Source of the DNA: Planctomycetota bacterium
Lineage (GTDB): Bacteria > Planctomycetota > GCA-002687715 > DRQF01
Reading direction: 5' to 3'
NCBI GenBank assembly: GCA_024275615.1
Contig: JAJRYU010000432.1
Span: 1 to 14,063, forward strand
Length of the DNA stretch: 14,063 bases
Positions 1-6,528 of the stretch are shown in pieces. The translations under genes were made by a program, and so were the position numbers. The first letter of the stretch is position 1. Every line of letters starts with the position of its first letter. Below the pieces are notes generated by a model that saw only the letters and a list, made by a program, of their open reading frames with translations, made no database searches and was not told the DNA's origin.

Positions 1-285
1 CCTTCGTCAAAGGGCAAGATCGTACTCCAATATGACTCCTGGGACCGATCAGCGCCGGTTGACGGCGCTTACAAGAGCACGCCAAGTATGCGTTTGGATG
101 GGCCCAGCGCAGACAAGAATCGACTGCTCTACACTCTGCCAGATCCACGGTTTGCCAATCGCGAAAATGGTGGCACTGATTTTCGTCTGATGTTCAGTGG
201 TGAAAGCCTGGCGATTATCGGCATTCAAGCTCGACGATTGCCCACGAAAATAATGACGGGCAAACCCAAGGTGGAGTTCCGTTAG
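1..285 (+). CDS. C-terminal end of an unrecognised protein (5' end outside window)
   Basis: The frame is open from the first base to a TAG at 283-285, giving the last 94 residues of a gene that starts to the left of the window. The ATG at 88 is internal; the coding-like sequence upstream of it is uninterrupted. The fragment is mixed polar and hydrophobic, with a beta-rich look near the end (FRLMFSGESLAIIGIQARR) and a basic C-terminus (KPKVEFR). I see no cysteine, transmembrane segment or recognisable motif, and I do not recognise the family. A terminator hairpin begins 16 bases after the stop, which supports this being the true end of a transcription unit. It converges with the large repeat protein on its right. 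The coding call is fairly safe; the function is unknown. Confidence 0.6.
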   Translation, partial: PSSKGKIVLQYDSWDRSAPVDGAYKSTPSMRLDGPSADKNRLLYTLPDPRFANRENGGTDFRLMFSGESLAIIGIQARRLPTKIMTGKPKVEFR

Positions 286-301
286 GATCCGAGCAAGTAA
301 A

Positions 302-338
302 AGAGCCCCGCTTCCGAAGAAGCGAGGCTCTCTTTTTT
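302..338 (+). terminator. Rho-independent terminator, probably bidirectional
   Basis: Bases 302-313 pair with 320-331 in a 12-position stem with one C/A mismatch (308/325) and the loop CCGAAG at 314-319. On the plus strand it is followed by TCTTTTTT (331-338), a good U-tract for the gene ending at 285. Read on the minus strand, the same stem is followed by a short TTTT run (297-302 region), so it can also end the repeat-protein gene, whose stop codon is at 354-356. It lies in the 68-bp gap between two convergent stop codons, the usual place for a shared terminator. Confidence 0.88.
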
Positions 339-353
339 GCATGAAACGTCGTA

Positions 354-3300
354 CTACTTCTTGCGATTAGCTCGCGCGTCGGCACGCTCACGTTTCTTTT
401 CTTCCATGGTTTTGACTGGACGCCCGGCATCCGCAGCGACCTGGGCGTTGGGCGTTCCGTCTGAATTCAAAAGACCACTTTTGATCATGATCGCTTGCAA
501 TCCAGGACGGCCAGGTAAGAACTCTTGGTCCCTTGTTGTTGGGCGGAAAGCAGTATTGGGCACAATGGCCTTATACTCTTCCATGCCACGGCGCACGCCA
601 TTGACGTTCCAAGAGAACTGAATCGTATTGCGACCGCTAAAGAGCTCACGCACCACGAATCCTTCTCGAGTCAATTCGGCCACGGGAGCGTAGAGGCCAG
701 CGCAGTCTCCCATCGGTGTGAGATGCACACTGAGTCCTTTTTTTGCCGCAGCCAGAACAAAACTCTCAGGCAACTTCACGCGAGCAAAACCATTCTCGAG
801 TTTAGCCGTTCCACGGGCATAGAGCCCATTTTCGTCACCTTCGAGACAGGCGTACTTGATCATAAGATTGGGGTCTGTTGGGTGTGGTTGAACAAAGCTC
901 TTCGTGACACCCGCAACATCACCTGTGCTGCCGGTCAATTGGATGGTGCTGGCACCGTCCTGATAGACCTCCAAGATGCCGTCGTCCATACCGACACCAG
1001 AACCTGGGTCACGGGCAACAGTCATTAAGGGCTTCACACCTGTGACATCAAAAACAGACATCGTGCCGTGACCAGAACCATCCGCAGCCCCGATGACGAC
1101 TTCAGCAGCCGCGCCGGGAGTTTGGACAACGACCCGACCATCAGTTGAAACGAGATCATTGGCAGCAATGACGTCAGCTGCCGCTGTCACATTGACTGCG
1201 GCATCCACATTGTTGCCAGCGCTGATGTCGTTTCCAGCGGTCACGTCTAAAGTCGCTGCAACGTTGTTGCCGGAGACATCACCCACAGCAGTGACGCCGC
1301 CCGTCGCGGCGTCAAGAATAACAGTGTTACCCCCGGAGCCTGCAGTAATATCGCCAGGAGCCGTTACGCCGCCTGTAGCGCTGTCTAAGGTCACGGCGTT
1401 ACCACCGTTACCGGCAACTACATTGCCATCAGCTGTCACACTGCCCGTTGCAGCATCAAGCACCACGGAGGTCGCGCCGCCGCTTCCGGCAGTGACATCG
1501 CCGGTACTTGCGAGGTTCAGGGTCGAGATGTCGCCGGTCGCGCCATTGAGAGTGATGCCAGTTGCCCCGGAACCAACAGTCACAACACCTGTCGAACCAT
1601 TGACGAGTGTTGCATTGACACCACCACCGACCGTGAAGGTCCCCGCAGTTGTGTCCAAGCTAATGGCCATGGCTCCGGCGCCGAAACTCGAAGCACCGCT
1701 GACGGCGTTCAAGGAAATGGCGTTTGCACCGCTACCAACGACCACTGTCCCGCCGCTACCATCCAGAGTGATTCCGTTGGCGCCAGTTCCGAAACTGGCT
1801 GTCGAAGCTGATCCATTCAAAGTGATGGCTGCCGCTCCTACTCCCATCGACGCGGTGGCAGTCTCGGAGTCAAGTATGATCTGTTCCACTTGAGCCGAAT
1901 CGAAAACTGACAAATAACCGGTACCATCCGGTGCAGCGCCTGCCTTTTCACCGGCTGCGATCAAGCGGTGTGTCGGCGTCGTACTGATGCTTTGATCAAA
2001 GATATCGAGAATGTTGGGGACACCAGCACCACCATTGCCGATCACGCGAGCGCCGACAGCAGCTGAGTTGATGGTCATGGTTCCGGTCGTACCACTGAGG
2101 TTAATACCGACGTTGCCAGCGCTTGGATCTGCGCCCGCAAGGACATCCCCCAGAGGTGCCAGGAAGTTTCCTGTGGCCGCCGTCACGTCGCCGGTGACCG
2201 CATCCATGGTCACCGTGTTCGCCGTGCCGTTTCCAGAGACGATCGTGCCGTTTGCAGTCAAGTCGCCGGTCGCGCCGTCGAGAAGAACTGTGCCCGTACC
2301 AGCGACACCGGCAGTTGCACCAGCCTCAACATTGCCGCTTGCAGTCGCATTGCCGCTCGTGGCATCCAAATTCACTTCATTGCCTGTCCCGCTCCCGGCA
2401 AGGACAGAACCGTTAAAAGTACCACTGCCGCCAGCTCCGGAAAGGAGAACCGTTCCAGTGCCAGCAATGCCACCAACGACACCGACTTCGATGTTACCGC
2501 CAGCCAAGAAGTTGGCGTTTGTGCTCAGGGAATTGGTGGCGATGACGTTAGTACCAGTGATATCACCCGTGACGCCAAGATTGCCACCAAAAGTACCGTT
2601 ACCCGTTGCGGCGAATTCACCGAGGCCAGCTCCGTTGAGCGTCACAGTGTTACCACCGCTGCCGAATATTCCGTTGCCGAGAAATGCCCCACTGCCGCCA
2701 AACGTGGCGGAACCAGTAGCGGCCAAACTGCCGGTACCACCGTTATTGATAGTCACGGTGTTCAGCCCTGTGCCGAATGACCCAGAACCAGTTGCCGTCA
2801 TGTTACCCCCGGCAGTCACGTTGGCTGTGGCAGCCACGTTGCCTCCGGCGTTGACATCGCCTGTAGCAGTCACATCGCCACTTGCGGCGCTGTTCAGTGC
2901 CACTGTATTCGCACCGGTCCCAAAGGTTCCAACACCATTGGCACTCACATCCAAACCAGCGATCACATTGCCCGTAGCCACAACATCGGCTCCGGCACTC
3001 ACATTGGTACCGGCATTGACGGCACCCGTAGCATCCACGTTGCCCGTAGCAGCGTTGTTGAGCGCCACGATGTTGGCACCCGTTCCGAAGGTGCCGGAAC
3101 CACCTGCAGTCATGTCGTTAGCTGCTGAAACATCATTACTGGCGCTCACGTTGTTATTGGCTGTGATGTTTCCTGTCGCGCCACTGATGGTCACGGTCGG
3201 GTTGCCAGCTCCGTCATTGGCATCAATGGTGCCAGTTGCGCCGTCCAAGATGATGGCAGGAACTTCGGCATTCACTGTGCCATCAAACAAAGTGATGCGA

Positions 3301-4022
3301 GGTGCCCCTGTCACTGGGTCACCGCCATCAAGGCGCATCCGGGTCATGGCGTTGGGCAGGTTATTGTCGTAATCCGTGATAGCCACGACATTGTCGATAG
3401 AGTCACGATCGAAAATTTCGATCACTCCAAAACCACTTGTGGGGACACCGCCGACGAAAGTCTCGCGACAGAAGCTGCGTTGAACATAGGGGACTGAGGT
3501 CGTGGTCTCCGTGGGGCCCGCTTCACGGCAGGTCAAGAGGAATGCGTCATCTGCACGAACAACACCAGAGAGAGAACTGGCGCGCACAAGACCCGAAAGT
3601 GCTCGCGAGAAGGTCAGGGGCTCACCCGTGACGGAATCTTTCAAAAACGCCGGGAGATTGGCATCTGAGACCTGATTCGCAAACGGGGTCAAGGGATCAG
3701 TCACTCTCGCCAAGACCGGAGAAAGGATGACGTTGAGACGATTCAACGCATCTTGGACGTTGGTAATGCCTCGCAGTGCTGGTGGGACATTGACGTCCAC
3801 CATGCCCGGAGGGCCACCAATGGGACCATTTGTCATCAAAGTTCCCGCACCATCGACATTTAGTGGTGCGAAGGAAATCGTCCCCGAAGTCGAAGTGGGC
3901 AGTTGCTGCCCACTACCCCCACCACCGCCACATGTCACAACCAGACCGATGCCGGTCAAGAAACCCAAGAACAGTAAACAAAGCTGTCCGTATTCCTTGG
4001 CTTTTCTCTTGATGAATGCCAT
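354..4022 (-). CDS. Giant Gly/Ala/Thr-rich repeat surface protein, probable lipoprotein (1222 aa)
   Basis: The start is the ATG at 4022, because AGGAGGG sits five bases upstream; a longer reading from 4052 has no such site. Residues 1-30 form a signal peptide (basic MAFIKRKAKEYG, then a hydrophobic core). LVVT-C31 followed by GGGGGSG resembles a lipobox with a flexible linker, although Thr at -1 is atypical, so cleavage by signal peptidase I remains possible. Residues 40-255 are non-repetitive with two cysteines (165, 185). Residues about 258-960 are low-complexity repeats built on patterns like GTFGTGANTVALN and LDAATGGVTA, suggesting a stacked beta fold (inferred). Residues about 1040-1155 form a compact end domain with cysteines 1059 and 1107. 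The tail (TMEEKKRERADARANRKK) is strongly charged. The product is likely exported to the outer membrane or cell surface as a fibre or adhesin-like protein. It is divergent from the porin gene. Function is not established. Confidence 0.85.
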   Translation of the reverse strand: MAFIKRKAKEYGQLCLLFLGFLTGIGLVVTCGGGGGSGQQLPTSTSGTISFAPLNVDGAGTLMTNGPIGGPPGMVDVNVPPALRGITNVQDALNRLNVILSPVLARVTDPLTPFANQVSDANLPAFLKDSVTGEPLTFSRALSGLVRASSLSGVVRADDAFLLTCREAGPTETTTSVPYVQRSFCRETFVGGVPTSGFGVIEIFDRDSIDNVVAITDYDNNLPNAMTRMRLDGGDPVTGAPRITLFDGTVNAEVPAIILDGATGTIDANDGAGNPTVTISGATGNITANNNVSASNDVSAANDMTAGGSGTFGTGANIVALNNAATGNVDATGAVNAGTNVSAGADVVATGNVIAGLDVSANGVGTFGTGANTVALNSAASGDVTATGDVNAGGNVAATANVTAGGNMTATGSGSFGTGLNTVTINNGGTGSLAATGSATFGGSGAFLGNGIFGSGGNTVTLNGAGLGEFAATGNGTFGGNLGVTGDITGTNVIATNSLSTNANFLAGGNIEVGVVGGIAGTGTVLLSGAGGSGTFNGSVLAGSGTGNEVNLDATSGNATASGNVEAGATAGVAGTGTVLLDGATGDLTANGTIVSGNGTANTVTMDAVTGDVTAATGNFLAPLGDVLAGADPSAGNVGINLSGTTGTMTINSAAVGARVIGNGGAGVPNILDIFDQSISTTPTHRLIAAGEKAGAAPDGTGYLSVFDSAQVEQIILDSETATASMGVGAAAITLNGSASTASFGTGANGITLDGSGGTVVVGSGANAISLNAVSGASSFGAGAMAISLDTTAGTFTVGGGVNATLVNGSTGVVTVGSGATGITLNGATGDISTLNLASTGDVTAGSGGATSVVLDAATGSVTADGNVVAGNGGNAVTLDSATGGVTAPGDITAGSGGNTVILDAATGGVTAVGDVSGNNVAATLDVTAGNDISAGNNVDAAVNVTAAADVIAANDLVSTDGRVVVQTPGAAAEVVIGAADGSGHGTMSVFDVTGVKPLMTVARDPGSGVGMDDGILEVYQDGASTIQLTGSTGDVAGVTKSFVQPHPTDPNLMIKYACLEGDENGLYARGTAKLENGFARVKLPESFVLAAAKKGLSVHLTPMGDCAGLYAPVAELTREGFVVRELFSGRNTIQFSWNVNGVRRGMEEYKAIVPNTAFRPTTRDQEFLPGRPGLQAIMIKSGLLNSDGTPNAQVAADAGRPVKTMEEKKRERADARANRKK
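1143..3251 (-). repeat. Imperfect protein-level repeat region inside the large surface protein
   Basis: Codons for residues about 258-960 are degenerate repeats. In the first half, G-x-F-G-[TS]-G-x-N-x-V-x-[LI]-N recurs at residues 310-322, 365-377, 414-426 and 451-463, with spacings of 55, 49 and 37 residues. In the second half, three consecutive units of 25, 24 and 24 residues start at residues 841, 866 and 890 (bases 1284-1502), each carrying a near-copy of GSGGNTVILDAATGGVTA. The regular absence of bulky and charged residues, with Val/Leu alternating against Gly/Asn/Thr, fits a beta-solenoid or trimeric fibre; the fold is inferred. The repeats are diverged at DNA level, so they look old rather than freshly duplicated. 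Confidence 0.8.
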
Positions 4023-4027
4023 TTCGT

Positions 4028-4034
4028 CCCTCCT
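4028..4034 (-). promoter_or_regulatory. Strong Shine-Dalgarno for the repeat protein
   Basis: The minus strand reads AGGAGGG, then ACGAA, then ATG (4022-4020). The match to the anti-Shine-Dalgarno core is near perfect, with a five-base spacer. This fixes the start at 4022 rather than the in-frame ATG at 4052, and predicts efficient translation of this very large protein. Confidence 0.85.
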
Positions 4035-4176
4035 GACGCAGTTAAACCGCATTTGGCAGCAATCGAATCACAATCGACGCCGCCTTTGACTCAGGTTATC
4101 CACCTCAGAAATGGTGCTTTTGTGCGCCCAAATCCAGCTCTGGCCTTCAATGAATGGGTGGACCCCGACGCTTGCG

Positions 4177-4204
4177 ACTATAAATCGGGCCGCATGGGTG
4201 TCAA
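4177..4204 (-). promoter_or_regulatory. Sigma70-type promoter for the repeat protein gene
   Basis: On the minus strand TTGACA (4204-4199, an exact -35 consensus) is followed after 16 bases by TATAGT (4182-4177, five of six to the -10 consensus). The expected transcription start is near 4170, giving a leader of about 148 bases before the ATG at 4022. It is the best promoter match I found in the window. Sigma factors in this organism may prefer other sequences, so the call rests on similarity to the general consensus. Confidence 0.65.
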
Positions 4205-4257
4205 GCACCGCTTCCTGCCTTAAAGAATTATTTGAGAAGGACTTCGCGCAAAGATGC

Positions 4258-4285
4258 TTGCCAGAACTGGGGGTGCCATGATAAA
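4258..4285 (+). promoter_or_regulatory. Possible promoter for the porin gene
   Basis: TTGCCA (4258-4263) and GATAAA (4280-4285) are separated by 16 bases and each matches about four of six consensus positions. If used, transcription would start near 4292 and leave a leader of about 185 bases before the ATG at 4478. The match is modest and I found no better one in the intergenic region. Confidence 0.3.
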
Positions 4286-4334
4286 CACTCAGAAGTAGAA
4301 CACTGAGTTTCGGAGGCGACACCCAGAAGTTCTG
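4286..4334 (+). promoter_or_regulatory. Small inverted repeats in the porin leader; possible operator
   Basis: Just after the candidate promoter, ACTCAG (4287-4292 region) can pair with CTGAGT about ten bases on, forming a weak hairpin. CAGAAGTTCTG (4324-4334) is a perfect odd-centred palindrome. AGAAC or its complement GTTCT occurs at 4263, 4297 and 4329, spaced 34 and 32 bases. This could be a regulator site, but short palindromes occur by chance. The remaining intergenic sequence between 4023 and 4477 shows no convincing gene. Confidence 0.2.
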
Positions 4335-4464
4335 AGAAGAGCGCGAGCTTGAGAACGGATCGCATCACAAGACGTCAAGTGACGCAGGTGGTGAATCCCG
4401 ACATGGAGTTCAGTCGAAATGACCGCGCGCCGTTGAGGAAGAACCGTTTCTGCCGACGTCCGGC

Positions 4465-4472
4465 AAGGGGAG
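4465..4472 (+). promoter_or_regulatory. Shine-Dalgarno deciding the porin start
   Basis: AAGGGGAG ends five bases before the ATG at 4478. The open frame extends upstream to a TTG at 4349, but that extension has no ribosome-binding site and would bury the signal peptide 43 residues into the protein. The ATG at 4478 is therefore preferred. Confidence 0.75.
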
Positions 4473-4477
4473 AAGAG

Positions 4478-6208
4478 ATGTCAAGAAAACGCATGGCTTT
4501 GTTGGTGGCCGCGTTCGCCGCCTGTGCATTCATGGGCACCGATTGTCGAGCGCAATCCGGTGGCGATGTCAATAGGCGCCTTTCTACACTTGAGAAGCAA
4601 GTGGCCACTCTACTCTCGGAAAATGCTGGCCTCCGAGCCAAGGTCGACGAACTGGAAACCAGTCGCGATGAGGGTTCTGGCGGCATGCAAGACGACTCGG
4701 AGCTGAATCAAGCAATCCGGGAGGTCATGAGTTCCGGCGAATTCGGCTACATTTCCAACCCCCGTGGAGTCAGTGCCGTTACGATTGATGGCGAAACCCG
4801 TACTCGCCTTGATTTCCGCAGCAACACCGGAGATTTGAGAGACGATATCGACGACGACGGTCTCCGTCTCGATTTTCGCTTCAATCTCGGCTTCAAATTC
4901 GTCCTCGACAAGAAACAAAATGTTGATCTTCCCGCCAAGGTCACGACCTACTTCGAGATACAAGCTGCCGGTCGTGGTTCGAACAACACCGCTGAAGACA
5001 TCGCCGCTGGTATTGCTGGCGCAGGTTCCGGCGCGTTCGAAGCGCGGAGCAACGAATTGGATCAAATCCGCCTCTACCAAGCGTGGATTCAGCTGGAAGA
5101 CATCTTGGGAACCGAGGGGTTGAGTCTCAAGTTCGGCCGTCAAGAGTTGGCTTATGGTAGCCAGTTGCTTCTCGGCAGTAACTCATTCTTCACCGGCACC
5201 GTTCATGATGCCGTTCGCATGGATTTCTATCTTGAATCTCTGAGCGCCAACATCAGTTTTTTCTATGCCAAGGAAGCGGCGTCTGACGGCCAAGTGACTC
5301 CGGGGCTTGCTGTCGGCGGTCTATTCACTGGCCGATTCCGCGCCAGCGGCGACGAAGACGAAATGTTGGGCATCTACACAGAATTCGCTCCTGAAGGCCT
5401 TGACCCCATTCAAATCGATGCCTACTGGATTTATTTCAACGCAAGAAGTGCTGGTGCCTCTGTCGCACCGGACAACGTGACCACATCCGCTGATCCTGGT
5501 ATCGATTCATTCGGTCGTGCAGTTATCGGCGGACGTACTCACACAGTTGGACTTTGGGTTCGTGGCGAGGATGTCTTTACGGATGGTCTTTTCTTGAGCG
5601 TGGAATCAGCCTACCAATTTGGCAAAGATGAAGCCGACCAAGACCTCAGTGCTTTTCTTGTCGAAGCGGCGATTGAATACCGTCCGAGTTTCTTGGAGAG
5701 CGTCAACGGCGCTTTCTATGCCGGATATTACTTCGCCGAAGGACCCGACGGTAACGAGTCACAAGGGTTCACAACTCTTTTCAACTCAAGGCATGACAAC
5801 GTGCCGATCCGTGGTCACGGCTCCTATTCGCGCTTCGGTAACATCGACTTCATTCCGTCACAGAACGTCCACGTCTTCCAAATCGGCTTCAAGTTTGAGC
5901 CCGATCCAGATTGGGTTGTGGGTATCACTTACCTTTATGCCGCCTTGGATGAAGGCAAAGTTCCTTTGACCTTTGTGCCTAACGGCGCGCTCTATGCAGA
6001 TGATCGCGGTCTTGGCCACGAGATCGATCTCTATGCCCGCTATCAAATGACCCAGCAGACCGTTTTCTTCTTTAACGTCTCCGTCTTCATTCCAACGTTC
6101 GATTTCTTCGAAGAAGATCCGTTTGCTGCCGGTGCTGCCCTTGGCTTTAAGAAAGTGAACAGCGACCTCGCCGTTGGCGTATTCGCCCAGATTCGAGTCA
6201 CTTTCTAA
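4478..6208 (+). CDS. Outer-membrane beta-barrel porin, alginate-export-like family (576 aa)
   Basis: Residues 1-25 are a signal peptide (MSRKR, then hydrophobic LLVAAFAACAFMG), with a likely cut near CRA-Q26. Residues about 30-63 form a short coiled coil (LSTLEKQVATLLSENAGLRA), as in trimeric or peptidoglycan-contacting porins. The rest is a chain of amphipathic beta strands ending in VFAQIRVTF; a terminal Phe is the classic recognition signal for outer-membrane barrel assembly. The segment around residues 194-250, with LDQIRLYQAWIQL and LKFGRQELAYG, matches what I recall of the alginate-export (AlgE-like) domain. The length fits a barrel of 16-18 strands. Family members are passive channels for anionic or carbohydrate solutes; the actual substrate here is unknown and no alginate genes are visible. 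It is a single-gene unit with its own terminator, divergent from the repeat lipoprotein. The stop is TAA. Confidence 0.85.
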   Translation: MSRKRMALLVAAFAACAFMGTDCRAQSGGDVNRRLSTLEKQVATLLSENAGLRAKVDELETSRDEGSGGMQDDSELNQAIREVMSSGEFGYISNPRGVSAVTIDGETRTRLDFRSNTGDLRDDIDDDGLRLDFRFNLGFKFVLDKKQNVDLPAKVTTYFEIQAAGRGSNNTAEDIAAGIAGAGSGAFEARSNELDQIRLYQAWIQLEDILGTEGLSLKFGRQELAYGSQLLLGSNSFFTGTVHDAVRMDFYLESLSANISFFYAKEAASDGQVTPGLAVGGLFTGRFRASGDEDEMLGIYTEFAPEGLDPIQIDAYWIYFNARSAGASVAPDNVTTSADPGIDSFGRAVIGGRTHTVGLWVRGEDVFTDGLFLSVESAYQFGKDEADQDLSAFLVEAAIEYRPSFLESVNGAFYAGYYFAEGPDGNESQGFTTLFNSRHDNVPIRGHGSYSRFGNIDFIPSQNVHVFQIGFKFEPDPDWVVGITYLYAALDEGKVPLTFVPNGALYADDRGLGHEIDLYARYQMTQQTVFFFNVSVFIPTFDFFEEDPFAAGAALGFKKVNSDLAVGVFAQIRVTF

Positions 6209-6235
6209 GACGACCATTCAGTCCTCTCTCAACTT

Positions 6236-6270
6236 AAGCGAGCCTTGGATTCCTCCAAGGCTCGCTTTTT
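6236..6270 (+). terminator. Rho-independent terminator of the porin gene
   Basis: A perfect 14-bp stem pairs 6236-6249 with 6254-6267 around a TTCC tetraloop, followed by a T-run (6266-6270). It starts 27 bases after the porin stop codon. It is among the clearest signals in the window. Confidence 0.93.
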
Positions 6271-6340
6271 CGTGATCTCGCGAAGTCAAATCAAAGAGAA
6301 ACACCACAAGCGCGGAACAAAATTGCCGAAGGGAAGTACC

Positions 6341-6364
6341 CAACGACAACGACCCTTGTCGTTG
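6341..6364. repeat. Perfect 9-bp inverted repeat between convergent genes
   Basis: CAACGACAA (6341-6349) pairs with TTGTCGTTG (6356-6364) across a CGACCC loop. No T-run follows on either strand, so it is not a classical terminator by itself. It lies just beyond the minus-strand terminator of the kinase/FGE unit and may protect the 3' end of the RNA or act as a back-up stop; that role is inferred. Confidence 0.6.
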
Positions 6365-6365
6365 C

Positions 6366-6395
6366 AAAAGAAAAAATGCCGGACTGACGTCCAGC
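6366..6395 (-). terminator. Rho-independent terminator of the kinase/FGE unit
   Basis: On the minus strand a 7-bp stem (6395-6389 with 6384-6378, one G-T pair) closes a GTCA tetraloop and is followed by ATTTTTTCTTTT (6377-6366). It sits about 130 bases after the TGA at 6529-6531. It is the only T-tracted minus-strand hairpin I see there, which suggests the kinase and FGE-like reading frames share one transcript that ends here. Confidence 0.8.
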
Positions 6396-6397
6396 GC

Positions 6398-6488
6398 CCG
6401 TTCACTTCGCAAGGATTCTTGGGTATCGGCGCGCGTCCGTTCACTTCGCAAAGATTCTTGGGTATCGTCGCGCTCCCGTTCGTTACGT
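6398..6488. repeat. 39-bp tandem repeat, about 2.3 copies
   Basis: Two copies (6398-6436 and 6437-6475) both begin CCGTTCACTTCGCAA and contain GATTCTTGGGTATCG. They differ at about five positions. A third, quickly degrading copy starts at 6476 (CCGTTCGTTACG). The repeat lies between the TGA at 6529 and the minus-strand terminator, so it would form the 3' untranslated part of the kinase/FGE transcript. The rest of the 6209-6528 intergenic region holds the three hairpins and no credible gene; plus-strand open frames here run through the terminator. Confidence 0.8.
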
Positions 6489-6528
6489 GACGATTGTTGC
6501 TCCGGTCGCTACGCGGAAATCCACTGAA

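Noticed and set aside
525..1028. 167-codon plus-strand open frame
   Set aside because: It lies fully antisense to the C-terminal cap domain of the repeat protein, which has clear protein-like sequence and a strong start far upstream.
1093..1893. 266-codon plus-strand open frame rich in Pro, Ala, Val and Thr
   Set aside because: It is the antisense shadow of the repeat region. Gly/Ala/Thr codons of the real gene rarely give stops on the other strand, and the translated product is low-complexity with no start signal.
2011..3372. 453-codon plus-strand open frame
   Set aside because: Same cause as the previous one: antisense to the repeats of the large surface protein, composed of PVAAS/LPVPL-like strings, with no ribosome site.
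4023..4052. Upstream start of the repeat protein at 4052
   Set aside because: The Shine-Dalgarno lies just before the ATG at 4022, and the signal peptide starts properly only from there.
4349..4477. N-terminal extension of the porin from the TTG at 4349
   Set aside because: It would place 43 polar residues before a classical signal peptide and lacks a ribosome site, while the ATG at 4478 has one.
6398..6488. CRISPR array
   Set aside because: The 39-bp units are directly adjacent with no spacers between them, there are only two good copies, and no cas gene is present.
6245..6490. Plus-strand open frame encoding two copies of RPFTSQ-FLGI
   Set aside because: It begins inside the porin terminator stem and its apparent protein repeat only reflects the 39-bp DNA repeat, whose length is a multiple of three.
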